64,000 bases of DNA from Marinovum algicola. Its GTDB lineage: Bacteria > Pseudomonadota > Alphaproteobacteria > Rhodobacterales > Rhodobacteraceae. The stretch lies in assembly GCF_900109145.1 (NCBI RefSeq), contig NZ_FNYY01000004.1, positions 234,388 to 298,387 on the forward strand, written 5' to 3'. The translations under genes were made by a program, and so were the position numbers. The notes under the pieces are model-generated. The model was not told the origin of the DNA. It did not search any database and saw nothing but the letters and a program-made list of their open reading frames with translations. This document shows, one piece after another, positions 27,363 through 37,400 of the stretch. Every line of letters starts with the position of its first letter. Position 1 is the stretch's first letter.

Positions 27363-28594
27363 CCGGCCCCCTCCTCTACCTCACCGGCGAATACCCCCGC
27401 GCCACCGATACCTTCATCCAGCGCGAGGTCGCGGCGCTCAGGGCGCAGGGGATCACGATCATGACCGCTTCGATCCGCCGCACCGGGCCAGAGCATCTGG
27501 TGGGCGAGGAACAGATCGCCGAGGCGGCGCAGACCTTTCACGTGCTCGAGGCGGCGAAACATCCGCTGCGGCTCGCCGCCGCCAAGCTCCGCCTGTTGCG
27601 CCATCCGGGGCGGTTCTTTCGCGCCTTCGCGCTGGTCTGGCGCACCGCGCCCGGCGGCTTGCGCAACTGGCTCTGGCAGATGTTCTATTTCGCCGAGGCC
27701 ATCGTGCTGGCCGATCACATGCAGCGCCATGGCGTGCGCCACCTGCATAACCATATCGCCAAGGCGAGCTGCACCGTGGCGATGCTGGCCTCGGAGCTCA
27801 GCGGCATCCCCTACAGCTTTACCCTGCACGGGCCGGATATCTTCTTTGCCCCGGACCACTGGCGGCTCGACGAAAAGATCGCCCGGGCGCGTTTCGTGGC
27901 CTGCATCTCCGAATTCTGCCGGGCGCAGGCGATGATCTTTTCCGACCGCGCGCTCTGGGACAAGCTGCACATCGTGCATTGCGGCATCGATCCGGCACGC
28001 TACGATCCGGCCCCGCGCCAGGGTCCGCCGCATCTGACCTTTGTCGGGCGGCTGGCGGCGGTCAAGGGCGTGCCGGTGCTGCTCGAGGCGCTGAGCTTCC
28101 TGAAAGGCGAGCTGCCCAGGCTGCGCGTCACCCTGATCGGCGACGGGCCGGAACGGGCGCGACTGGAGCAGGACGCGGCGGATCTCGGCCTGCGCGACGT
28201 GGTGGACTTTGCCGGCTATCGCAGCCAGTCCGAAGTCGCCCGGGCGCTGAAGGTGACCGACGCGCTGGTGTTGCCGAGCTTTGCCGAAGGCGTGCCGGTG
28301 GTGCTGATGGAGGCGATGGCGGCCGGGCGGCCGGTGATCACCACCGGCGTCGCCGGGGTCTCGGAACTGGTCGAGCACGGCAAGAGCGGCTTTCTCGTGC
28401 CGCCCGGCGATGCGCAGCGGCTGGCGCAGGCAATCCGCGCCGTCCTGGCCGACCCGGACCGCCGCATCGAAATGGGCCGGACCGGGCGCACCCGCGTCGT
28501 CGAGGACTTCGACATCGGCAAGGAGGCGGCCTGGCTCGGCCGGTTGTTCGAGGTCTACGCCGACGGCGCGGCGCATCCGGGCAAGCGGCCATGA
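27359..28594 (+). CDS. family 4 glycosyltransferase
   Basis: This 411-residue protein is a GT-B retaining glycosyltransferase. The N-terminal acceptor domain has SFTLHGPDIFFAP. The C-terminal donor domain contains FVGRLAAVKGVPVLLEAL, then SFAEGVPVVLMEAMAAGRPV with the E-x7-E motif that binds the donor phosphates. It should add one sugar to the lipid-linked repeat unit on the cytoplasmic face. Donor and linkage are unknown. Four-base overlaps link it to the SDR gene before and the GT2 gene after it. Confidence 0.9.
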   Translation: MTGPLLYLTGEYPRATDTFIQREVAALRAQGITIMTASIRRTGPEHLVGEEQIAEAAQTFHVLEAAKHPLRLAAAKLRLLRHPGRFFRAFALVWRTAPGGLRNWLWQMFYFAEAIVLADHMQRHGVRHLHNHIAKASCTVAMLASELSGIPYSFTLHGPDIFFAPDHWRLDEKIARARFVACISEFCRAQAMIFSDRALWDKLHIVHCGIDPARYDPAPRQGPPHLTFVGRLAAVKGVPVLLEALSFLKGELPRLRVTLIGDGPERARLEQDAADLGLRDVVDFAGYRSQSEVARALKVTDALVLPSFAEGVPVVLMEAMAAGRPVITTGVAGVSELVEHGKSGFLVPPGDAQRLAQAIRAVLADPDRRIEMGRTGRTRVVEDFDIGKEAAWLGRLFEVYADGAAHPGKRP

Positions 28595-29565
28595 GCGCGG
28601 TCGACCTGATCCTGATCGGCCGCAACGAGGGCGACCGGCTGCGGCGCTGTCTGGCCTCGGCGCAGGGGCAGGCGCGGCGGATGGTCTATGTCGACAGCGG
28701 ATCTTCCGACGGCAGCGTCGCCGCGGCCGAGGCGGCCGGGGCCGAAGTGGTACATCTCGACCTCAGCCGGCCCTTCACCGCGGCGCGCGCTCGGCACCAA
28801 GGGTTCCTGCATCTCGAAGCCACCGGCGGCGCGGCGGAGATCGTCCAGTTCATCGACGGCGATTGCGCCATTGCACCGGGTTGGATCGAGACCGCGCGCG
28901 CCGCGCTTCTGGCCGAGCCCAAGCGCGGGCTGGTCACCGGCTGGCGGCGCGAGATCGCGCCCGGGGCCTCGATCTACAATGCCTTGGCGCAGGTGGAATG
29001 GCACCGGCCGGCGGGCGAAATCCGCGCCTGCGGAGGCGACATGATGCTGCGCCGCACTGCCTATCTCGAGGCCGGCGGCTTCGACGCGCGGGTGATCGCG
29101 GCCGAGGATGACGAGCTGTGTTGCCGGCTGCGCAAGGCCGGCTGGCAATTGCTGCGCATTGCCGAAGAGATGACCCAGCATGACGCCGCGATGACACGCT
29201 TTGGCGCCTGGTGGCAGCGGGCGGTGCGGACCGGGCATGGGTTTGCCCAGGTCGGCCATCTGCACCCGGACTATTTCCGCCGCGAGCGGATGCGCAGCTG
29301 GCTCTGGGGGCTCTTGGCGCCGGTTCTGGCGCTCGTCGGCCTGTTTGCGGCGCCCTGGCTGACGGCGCTGGTGCTGCTGGCCTATGTCCTGTCCTGGCTG
29401 CGCACGGCGCGGGGGCTGATGCGACAGGAAGGCCTTCCGCGCGCCACGGCGCTGCATCACGCGGTCTTTCTGACGCTGTCGAAATTTCCCAACCTGATCG
29501 GCATGCTCCGGTTTCATCTGCGCAGGTGGATGGGGCGGGACATGCGGATCATCGAGTACAAGTGA
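28591..29565 (+). CDS. family 2 glycosyltransferase with C-terminal membrane segments
   Basis: This 324-residue protein has a GT-A fold catalytic domain: ILIGRNEGDRLRRCL at the start, VDSGSSDGS for nucleotide binding, the D-x-D equivalent FIDGDCAIAPGW, and EDDELCCRL as the catalytic acidic motif. Residues about 235-270 form two hydrophobic helices, which would tether it to the inner membrane. A family 2 inverting sugar transfer to the growing oligosaccharide is likely. It overlaps the GT4 gene by four bases and the fused oxidoreductase follows five bases later. Confidence 0.88.
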   Translation: MSAVDLILIGRNEGDRLRRCLASAQGQARRMVYVDSGSSDGSVAAAEAAGAEVVHLDLSRPFTAARARHQGFLHLEATGGAAEIVQFIDGDCAIAPGWIETARAALLAEPKRGLVTGWRREIAPGASIYNALAQVEWHRPAGEIRACGGDMMLRRTAYLEAGGFDARVIAAEDDELCCRLRKAGWQLLRIAEEMTQHDAAMTRFGAWWQRAVRTGHGFAQVGHLHPDYFRRERMRSWLWGLLAPVLALVGLFAAPWLTALVLLAYVLSWLRTARGLMRQEGLPRATALHHAVFLTLSKFPNLIGMLRFHLRRWMGRDMRIIEYK

Positions 29566-29570
29566 ACGTA

Positions 29571-31664
29571 ATGGTTTTGAGAACAGGTATTATCGGCGCG
29601 GGCTACATCGCGGATTGGCATGCGGATGCAGTAAAGATGACCGGCGCGGCCAGGCTGACGGCTGTCTGCGATCTTTCGGCCGATGCGGCAGGCGCGCTGG
29701 CGGCAGCACATGGCGCGCAGGTCTTCACCTCGGTGGACGAGATGATCGCGGCGGGCGTGGTCGACGCCGTACATATCTGCACCCCGCCGCAGCTGCACAC
29801 CTCGCTGGCGGTGCAATGCCTGGAGGGCGGGCTGCATTGCCTGGTGGAAAAGCCGGTCGCGCTTTCGGTACCGGAAATGGAAGAGATGGCGCGGGCGGCC
29901 GAGACCTCGGGCAAGATCCTGGCCGCCGGCCACAATTTCCTCGGCGTGCCGACCTATGCGCGTCTGAAATCCATGCTCCGCTCCGGTGCGCTGGGCCGCG
30001 TGGCACAGGCCGAGATCAACTGGCATTTCCCGCTGCCGCCACTGCGCTCGGGACCATACGGCCTCTGGCTGCTGCGCGAGCCGGGCAATCTGCTCAAGGA
30101 GCTGGGGCCGCATCTCTTCGCTTTCGCCGTCGATCTCTTTGGCCCGGTCGAGGTGGTGTTTCTCGATGTCGCCAAGCCGGTAGCATTGCCCGGCATGGGC
30201 GAGAGACCGCAGGTCTGGCGGATACTGGCGCGGGCCGGCGCGGTGGATCTGGCGTTCAACATCTCGCTGGTCGAGATCATGGATGACCGCTCGGTCACGA
30301 TCCGGGGTTCCTCTGCCATGGCGCGGCTGGATTACGCCAATGACACGTTGCAGGTGAGCCGCGACAACACCGCCGATATCGTCGCCAACCCCTTTCTGCG
30401 GCAGATGGGTCTCGCCGGTCAGGCGCTGCGCGAAGGTATGGTGAACGGCACGCGGCAGTTGCTGTCGCTGAACCGCAAGCAACCTTATGCGCTGTCGTTT
30501 CAGGGCCTTGTGCGGGCCTTTTATGCCACCGCCGAAAGCGGCACGCCGGTGGATGCACGCTTTGGCCCCGAAGCCGCGCTGACGGTGACCCGGGCGATCG
30601 ATGAGACGCTGGACAGGCTGCCCGCACTGGCCGGCCCGAATCTGCCCGCCAGAACCCGCGATCCGCAGCCCAAGGCGCTGGTGATCGGCGGCACCGGCTT
30701 TATCGGCCGACACCTGACCCGGGCGCTGGTGGCGCGGGGCACCGATGTGCGGGTGCTGTCGCGCGGGCGTGACGGGCCATTTGACGACCTGCCGGATCAG
30801 GTCGAGACGGTGGCGGTTTCGCTCAAGGATGACGCCGGGCTGCGGGCGGCGATGGAAGGGATCGAAGTGGTCTACAACCTCGCCCGCGCGCTCGAAACCA
30901 CCTGGGCGGCCGCGCTCGAGAACGACGTGGGTGTCGCCCTGCGCGTGGCCGAGGCGGCGCAGGCGGCGGGGGTCAAGCGGCTGGTCTATACCGGCACCAT
31001 CGCCTCGTATGACATGTCCGATCCGGGCCAGACGATCACCGAGACCACCGGCTTTGGCGCCGACATGGCAGACCGCAACCTCTACGCCCGGTCCAAGGCG
31101 GAATGCGAACGCCGGCTGATGCAGATGCATCGCGACAGCGGCCTGCCGGTCACCATCGCCCGGCCCGGTATCGTCGTCGGCCCCGGCGGACCCTTGCAGC
31201 ACTGGGGGATCGGGCGCTGGCATGGCGCCGGCGCGGTGCGGATCTGGGGCAAGGGGCACAATATCCTGCCCTTCGTGCTGATCGACGACGTCTGCGACGG
31301 GCTGATCGCCATGGGCGAACACCCCGAGGCGGTGGGCGAAGATTTTACCCTGGTGGGTGAGCCGATGATGAGCGCGCGCGATTATTTCGACGCGATCCAT
31401 CAGGCCACCGGCGCGCGGATCGCGGTGAAGCCAGGCAATCTGCACCTGTTCTGGGCGGCGGATGCAGTGAAATACCGGCTGAAACGGCATGCCCTGGGTA
31501 GCCGGGACGCACTCCGCGCCTCGTTGCGCGACTGGAAGAGCCGGGCGCATCTCTCGCCTTTCGACAATGCCAAGCCCAAGCGCCTGCTGGGCTGGCAGCC
31601 CGAGGCCGACCGTGCGAGGTTCGTGGACAAGGCAATCACCGGGGCCAACCTCTTTGGTTTCTGA
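29571..31664 (+). CDS. Gfo/Idh/MocA oxidoreductase fused to an SDR epimerase
   Basis: This 697-residue protein joins two enzymes. Residues 1 to about 355 are a Gfo/Idh/MocA oxidoreductase, with TGIIGAGYIADWH and the VEKPVALSVPEM motif. Residues about 365-697 are an extended SDR, with ALVIGGTGFIGRHLTRAL and the catalytic YARSK. The order is the same as in the separate genes at 25297 and 26406, so it looks like a fused paralogue or parallel version of that pair. A two-step sugar conversion with channelling is the simplest idea. It ends the sugar-modification part of the operon; the kinase-like gene follows after 105 bases. Confidence 0.88.
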   Translation: MVLRTGIIGAGYIADWHADAVKMTGAARLTAVCDLSADAAGALAAAHGAQVFTSVDEMIAAGVVDAVHICTPPQLHTSLAVQCLEGGLHCLVEKPVALSVPEMEEMARAAETSGKILAAGHNFLGVPTYARLKSMLRSGALGRVAQAEINWHFPLPPLRSGPYGLWLLREPGNLLKELGPHLFAFAVDLFGPVEVVFLDVAKPVALPGMGERPQVWRILARAGAVDLAFNISLVEIMDDRSVTIRGSSAMARLDYANDTLQVSRDNTADIVANPFLRQMGLAGQALREGMVNGTRQLLSLNRKQPYALSFQGLVRAFYATAESGTPVDARFGPEAALTVTRAIDETLDRLPALAGPNLPARTRDPQPKALVIGGTGFIGRHLTRALVARGTDVRVLSRGRDGPFDDLPDQVETVAVSLKDDAGLRAAMEGIEVVYNLARALETTWAAALENDVGVALRVAEAAQAAGVKRLVYTGTIASYDMSDPGQTITETTGFGADMADRNLYARSKAECERRLMQMHRDSGLPVTIARPGIVVGPGGPLQHWGIGRWHGAGAVRIWGKGHNILPFVLIDDVCDGLIAMGEHPEAVGEDFTLVGEPMMSARDYFDAIHQATGARIAVKPGNLHLFWAADAVKYRLKRHALGSRDALRASLRDWKSRAHLSPFDNAKPKRLLGWQPEADRARFVDKAITGANLFGF

Positions 31665-31769
31665 GAAGGTCCAAGGAATAGGCTTATTTCTGCCTGATTT
31701 TCGGTGTTTGCTGCCGGAGAGTGACAAGGCGGGACACATCGGACCCCGCCGGGGCAAGAGCGATTGATC

Positions 31770-32852
31770 ATGGAAAAACGCTGGACGAGGAAGAAACGCG
31801 CATCGCGCGAGGCCGGAGGACCGGCGCCGAAACCGGCGCTGACCGGGCCGATCCACCTGGCGCCCGAACGCGAAACGCCGCTGGAGCCGGAAGAGCTGAC
31901 GCCACCGGAAACACCCACACCGGCGGACGTCAGATCCGAGGCAGAGCGTACATCTGAAGCGGCGCCCTCGCCCGAGGCCAAGCCCAGAGCGCCCGCGAAA
32001 GACGCGCGGCCCGCCGTCGCGCCGCGAGAGCCCGCACCAGAGCCGGCCCCGGCCCCTGCCGTTGAGGCGCCGGAGCCCGATCAGCCAACGGAGCCCGCCC
32101 CGCCCCCCCGCCGCAAACGCGGAGAACCCGGGGCCTGGGCGGCGCTGCCGAGCTTTCACGTCAATGCCCGCAAGCTCGAGCGCAATCGCATCATCACCGC
32201 CACCCGCGAAGACCCGGTGCATTCGGCCTTTGACGTCTTGCGCACCAAGCTCCTGCGGGCGCTGCGCGAAAATGGCTGGACCCGCGTCGCCATCACCTCG
32301 CCCACCGAAGGCTGCGGCAAGACCTTCCTCGCCGCCAACCTGGCGATTTCGCTGTCGCGGCAGAGCAATTGCCGCTCGGTTCTGCTGGATCTCGACATGC
32401 GTCACCCGACGCTCGACAAGGTTCTGAATATCCCCGATGCGCCAGACCTTCCGGCCTTTCTGCGCGGCAACCTGCCGCTCGGCGATCTGCTGCGCCGCCC
32501 GGCGGAAAACGACTTCAAGATCGGCGATCAGGTGGCTTTCGGCGTCAATGCCCGGCGTGAACCCTATGCCGCGGAATTGCTGCAAGACCCCGACACTGCC
32601 GCGGTGCTGAGCGGGATGGAAGTGGCGCTTGCGCCCGATGTGGTGCTGTTCGATATGCCGCCGGCGCTGGTCAATGACGATGTGCTGGCCGCGCGGCCGC
32701 TGTTCGACGGCATCATCCTCGTTGTCGGCGGCGGCATCACCAAGCCGCAGCAGGTCCGCGATGTCGAGCGCAGGCTCGGCACCGAGACGCCGCTGCTTGG
32801 CGTCGTGCTCAACCGCTCCGAAGGCGAGGCAGCGCAGATCTACAGCTACTGA
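31770..32852 (+). CDS. BY-kinase-like polysaccharide tyrosine autokinase (CpsD/CapB type)
   Basis: This 360-residue cytoplasmic ATPase resembles bacterial tyrosine kinases that partner Wzz-type proteins to control polysaccharide export. Residues 20-125 are a Pro/Glu/Ala-rich, probably disordered segment. The Walker A motif is SPTEGCGKTFLAANLAI, Walker A' is LLDLDMRHP and Walker B is VVLFDMPP. The usual C-terminal tyrosine cluster is reduced to the last residues, IYSY, so autophosphorylation capacity may be limited. The membrane partner is most likely the convergent wzz-like gene, whose stop lies 24 bases away on the other strand. Confidence 0.85.
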   Translation: MEKRWTRKKRASREAGGPAPKPALTGPIHLAPERETPLEPEELTPPETPTPADVRSEAERTSEAAPSPEAKPRAPAKDARPAVAPREPAPEPAPAPAVEAPEPDQPTEPAPPPRRKRGEPGAWAALPSFHVNARKLERNRIITATREDPVHSAFDVLRTKLLRALRENGWTRVAITSPTEGCGKTFLAANLAISLSRQSNCRSVLLDLDMRHPTLDKVLNIPDAPDLPAFLRGNLPLGDLLRRPAENDFKIGDQVAFGVNARREPYAAELLQDPDTAAVLSGMEVALAPDVVLFDMPPALVNDDVLAARPLFDGIILVVGGGITKPQQVRDVERRLGTETPLLGVVLNRSEGEAAQIYSY

Positions 32853-32876
32853 GACCGCGCCGCGCGGGGCTGGGGG

Positions 32877-34184
32877 TCAGAGCCGGGCCGCCTGGCGTTC
32901 GCCCGTGTCAAAAGGGTTGATATTGGGCCATCGGTCGTTGATCACCCGCAGCGCCGCCGGGACCAGCGCCAGCATCCCCAACAGCCACCCCAGGATCATG
33001 ACATTGCGCATTCGCTGTTCGCGCTGCGTCTGGACGACCGGGATCGACACCACCGTCTGAATGCCAAGCGCGCGTTCAAGCTGGGTCGCGTTGCGGATCG
33101 CGGGGTTCATGATCTCGAGGATCAGAGCCAGGCCGACACCAAAGACGATGCTGGCCACGCCGCCCATGAACGCCGTCTTCTTGCGGCTGCGTGACACCGG
33201 GTATTCGGGCACCAGCGCGGTTTCCAGTACCTCGAACCGCTCGGTCTGTTTTTGCTGCTGCAAGGTCCGATCGGTCTCGGCCTTGACCTTGCTGGCGGTG
33301 ATCTGGCTCAGCTGATCGCGCAGCTGGGTCAGCTCACGATCGAGCGCGTTCAGCTCCTGCTCGACCTGCGGGCTGTTGCTCAGCGCCGCCTCGACCACGG
33401 CGATGCGCTCCTGCACCAGCCGGCGCTGCTCGGCGAGCTGGGCGATCTGCGCCTCGAGCACGCCTTCACGCGACCGCCGCGCGCTGGTCTGAAGCTGAAT
33501 GATGTCGCGTTCGATATCGAGCTCGGTCTGCCGCAGGGTGTCGAGCCGGCTGCGCTGGCCGGTAATCACCGACGGCAGGCTGTCGGCATTCTCCTGCTTG
33601 AACCGGGCCAGCCGCTCTTCGAGCGCGATGATCTCGGCCGTGAGCCGCTGTTCCTCGCCGCTGAAGAACACAAGCGCCTGTTCGGTCTGGGTCTCCTGTT
33701 GCGAGCGGCCCTGATCGACCACCCGTGCCAAAAGCTCGTTGGCCACATCCGCCGCCTGTTCCGGATCGGACATGGCGACGCGGATGGTCAGGCCGGTGGG
33801 GCTGCCGTTGGTCAGCCAGGGCTGGGTGCTGTCCATCACCGGAATGATCGAGGTAGCCTCGCGGAACAGCGCCACCTTGTAGCCGATCGAGTCTTCCTCA
33901 TCGGCATAGAGGCCGAAATCCTCGATGATCTCGATCACGTTGTCGCGGGCCATCATCCGCTGTTCGATCAGCGTCAGCCGATGGGCGGCATCGGTGCGGC
34001 CGGTGCGGCTGTCGATGATGGTGGCATCCTCGATCTGGGCGACGGCAATCGCCTCGTAGACCTTGGGCTGTCTCAGGGCGAAATGGATCGACAGCGCACA
34101 GCCCACAAGCGTGATCAACATGATCAGGGGCAGCCGCCGGCGCAGCACGTTTCTCAGATCGGCAAACGATCCCAACTGGTTCAT
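32877..34184 (-). CDS. Wzz-type chain-length/export protein
   Basis: This 435-residue polysaccharide co-polymerase-like protein sits in the inner membrane. A first membrane helix lies at about 18-35 (PLIMLITLVGCALSIHFAL). A large periplasmic domain with long coiled coils (about 155-325, Gln/Glu/Arg-rich) follows. Two further helices lie at about 337-357 and 397-416. It carries no kinase domain, which the convergent BY-kinase-like gene may supply. It sets chain length or couples to export. It is separated from the upstream NRPS-like gene by 243 bases that hold an operator-like palindrome, so it may have its own promoter. Confidence 0.87.
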   Translation of the reverse strand: MNQLGSFADLRNVLRRRLPLIMLITLVGCALSIHFALRQPKVYEAIAVAQIEDATIIDSRTGRTDAAHRLTLIEQRMMARDNVIEIIEDFGLYADEEDSIGYKVALFREATSIIPVMDSTQPWLTNGSPTGLTIRVAMSDPEQAADVANELLARVVDQGRSQQETQTEQALVFFSGEEQRLTAEIIALEERLARFKQENADSLPSVITGQRSRLDTLRQTELDIERDIIQLQTSARRSREGVLEAQIAQLAEQRRLVQERIAVVEAALSNSPQVEQELNALDRELTQLRDQLSQITASKVKAETDRTLQQQKQTERFEVLETALVPEYPVSRSRKKTAFMGGVASIVFGVGLALILEIMNPAIRNATQLERALGIQTVVSIPVVQTQREQRMRNVMILGWLLGMLALVPAALRVINDRWPNINPFDTGERQAARL

Positions 34185-34427
34185 CTTCTAGCTCCAACAC
34201 GCGCCCCCGCGGGGGGCAGTTCACCTGACCGAGCCGGCCGCGCCTGCCGAAACAGGTCGGCAGAAGGCCCCGGTGATTTGCCCCATCTGCAATCTAGGCG
34301 AATTGTCCTAAATTCGCCACTACTTCAGCCTGGAATTCCGGAAACACTCCGTTTCCTGACAGGCTTTTTCATAAACAATCCAAGTGATTACCGGCCTCAT
34401 CACGGTTCTGCCAGCGGCCGGAGGCGC
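34185..34427 (-). promoter_or_regulatory. wzz upstream region with three dyads
   Basis: No gene is seen here. On the minus strand it holds a GGAAAC/GTTTCC dyad at 34340-34356, a perfect eight-base inverted repeat GGCGAATT/AATTCGCC at 34297-34318 with a six-base spacer, and a TGCCGA/TCGGCA dyad at 34245-34262. TAGATT directly after the second dyad could be a -10 box, which would place that dyad over the promoter spacer as an operator. Confidence 0.5.
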
Positions 34428-37400
34428 TTACCCCGCCTGCCGCCGCGCACGCATCTCGCGACGCCGGGCCATCGCTTCTTTCCGCGCCGCGGCACCGGGG
34501 TGCTCCGGCAGGGGCGCTTCGCTGCGCGGCTCGGTCTGCCCATTGGCCGGCGGCGGCGCCCGCTGCGGCTCGGGCCGTGGTCTGGCCGCCGGTTTCGCGC
34601 CGCCGATTTCGGCAATGCGCGCCGCCAGGCCGGTCAGGGTCGGGTAGCCAAAGACATCGGCGATGCTGAGCCGTGTCAGCCCCAGCTCGTTGCGCAGCTC
34701 GCGATGCGCCTGCACCGCCAGAAGCGAATGACCGCCCAGGTCGAAGAAGTTGCCCTGCGCCGGGATCTCGCCCAGCCCCAACACCCTTTGCCAGACCTCG
34801 GCCACCTGCGCCTGAACCGCCGTTGCATCGGCACCGGCCGCAGGCGGCGGCGCCTTGGCCGGGGCGGCAGGGGCGGCGGCCGGTGCGCGCGTGGCCAATG
34901 CCTTGCGGTCGACCTTGCGGTTGGGTGTCAGGGGGAATTCCGCCAGATGTTCGAACCGCGACGGCACCATGTACCCCGGCACCGCCTCCGCCAGCGCCCG
35001 GCGCAGCGCACCCGCCGGGGCCGGGCCATCGTGGAAGGCCACCAGCGTCTGGCCGTCCTGCACCACCACAACCGCCTGCGTCACGCCTTCCATCGCCTCG
35101 AGCCGGGCCTCGATCTCGCCGAGTTCGATCCGATAGCCGCGCAGTTTGACCTGGGTGTCGGCGCGGCCGAGGAAATCCACCGTGCCATCCGCCTGCCAGC
35201 GCGCCAGATCGCCGGTGTCGTAGAGGCGACCGTCGGCAAAGGGGGTCGCGACAAAGCGTTCCGCTGTCAGCCCGGCGCGCTGCCAATACCCGCGGGTCAC
35301 CCCCTCGCCGCCGATATGAAGCGTGCCGGTAACGCCAACCGGCGCGGGGTTTCCTTTGTTATCAAGTATATAAAGCTGCGTATTGGCAATCGGCGTGCCG
35401 ATGCCACAGATCGCTTCGCCGCCACGGGCCGGGCCGGTGGACGACCAGATCGTCGTTTCGGTCGGCCCGTACATGTTCTCGATCCGGGCGTCGGTGAGCC
35501 CGTGAAGCTCGTCCACCAGCGCCCCGGCCAGCGGCTCGCCGCCAAGCATGATCCGCTCGACCTGGGCCAGCGCCTTGCGGGTCTCCGGCGACAACAGCAA
35601 CAGACGCATCGTCGAAGGGGTGCATTGCAGATGGGTCACGCCATGGCGGGCAATCTGCGCCGCAATGGAATAATCGCGCTCGACCCCGGCATTGCAGCGC
35701 CGCAGCACCTCGGCCAGCGGGTTCAGCCCGGCCAACACGGTGTCGACATCAATGCCATAGTCGATCAGGCAGGCCACCTCGGTCACGCCGATCTCTTTCA
35801 GGCTCTCGACCCGCGCCACCGCATCCTCGACCGTGCCAAAAAGCCCCGAGTCCTCGAAATAGCGCTGAAAGGCGAAATCGAGGATCGCGTCCATCTCTTC
35901 CTCGGTGAGCCCGTCGAGCGAGAGGTCGAAGGCGTTCTTGGCCCCCTCGGGCCGCTTGAAGGCAGGAAAGGCCCAGGCATATTGCTTGATCAGCCCGGCG
36001 GCCGAGCGCAGGTAGTCCTTCATCGGCTCGCGGGCCACCTCGCGCGCGGCCTCGCGGGTTTCGGCGACATAGCTGTGCAACATCAGCGTGACGGTGAATT
36101 CCGCAGGATCATGCCCGGCCTCGCGTAGCGCGTCATGGTAGAGCGCGATCTTGCCCGCCACTTCCTCGACCGTCTGGCCCAGCAGGTGGGTCAGCACATT
36201 GGCACCGATCTTGCCGGCCTCTTTCCAGGTCGCCGGGTTGCCTGCCGTCGTCACCCAGATCGGCAGCTTTTTCGACACCGGTCGCGGCTGCGTCACCACC
36301 GCATGCAGGGTACCGTCCGCCTTGGGATATTCCACCGCCTCGCCGGCCCAGAGCCGGCGCAGCTCTTCGATCTGGCGCAGCATGGCGGGCTTGTTCTCGG
36401 GCGGCGTGTTCTCGGGGCGCAGCACGAAATCGTCGGGCTGCCAACCGCTGGCAATCGCCATCCCGGCGCGGCCATTGGTGAGGTTGTCGATCACCGCCCA
36501 TTCCTCGGCGATCCGGGCGGTATGATGCAGCGGCGCGACACAGCTGCCGGCGCGCACGGCGATGTTTTGCGTGACACCCGCGACGGCGGCGCCGGTGACC
36601 GAAGGGTTGGGATAAGGCCCGCCGAAGGCGTGGAAATGCCGTTCCGGCGTCCAGACCGCGCAAAAGCCGTTCTGATCGGCGAATTTCGCGCCTTCCAGAA
36701 GCGAGCGATATTTGTCGCGGCCGACGCCATCGTCGTTGCCCCAGTAGTAGAGGCTGAAGTCCATGCCCTCGCCCGGCTGGGTGGTCTCGAGCTTCTGTTC
36801 CTCGTTGACCAGCACCAGCTTGTAACCGCGCGCCAGCGAATAGAACAATTCCAGCACCGAGATGTCGAAGCTGAGCGAGGTCAGCGCCAGCCATGTGCCC
36901 GGCGTCTCGCGGCCGATCCGGGTATCCATGCCGGCAAAGAAGTTCACCACATTGCGATGTTCCACCATGACACCCTTTGGCCGGCCGGTGGAGCCGGAGG
37001 TATAGATCAGATAGGCGAGATCCTCGGGGCTGGCCTGCGGCGCGGGGTCGTCCGAAGGCGCGGTCTCGATCTCCGGAGCGGCGTCCAGGGTGAGCACATG
37101 GGCGGCGCTCTCGGGCAGTTGGTCCTTCAGCGCCTGTTCCGTCAGCACAACCGGCGCGCCGCTGTCTTCGAGGTAGAGCGCGAGCCGGTCGGCGGGATAG
37201 GTGGGGTCCATCGGCACATAGGCGCCGCCGGCCTTGAGGATCGCCAGCGCGCCAACCACCAGATGGATGTTGCGCGCGGTACAGAGCCCGACCAGCGTGC
37301 CGGGGCCGACCCCCATGCCACGCAGTACATGCGCGACGCGATTGGCGCGGGCATTGAGCGCGGCGTAGCTCATCTCTTCGCGGCCGACCACCAGCGCCGT

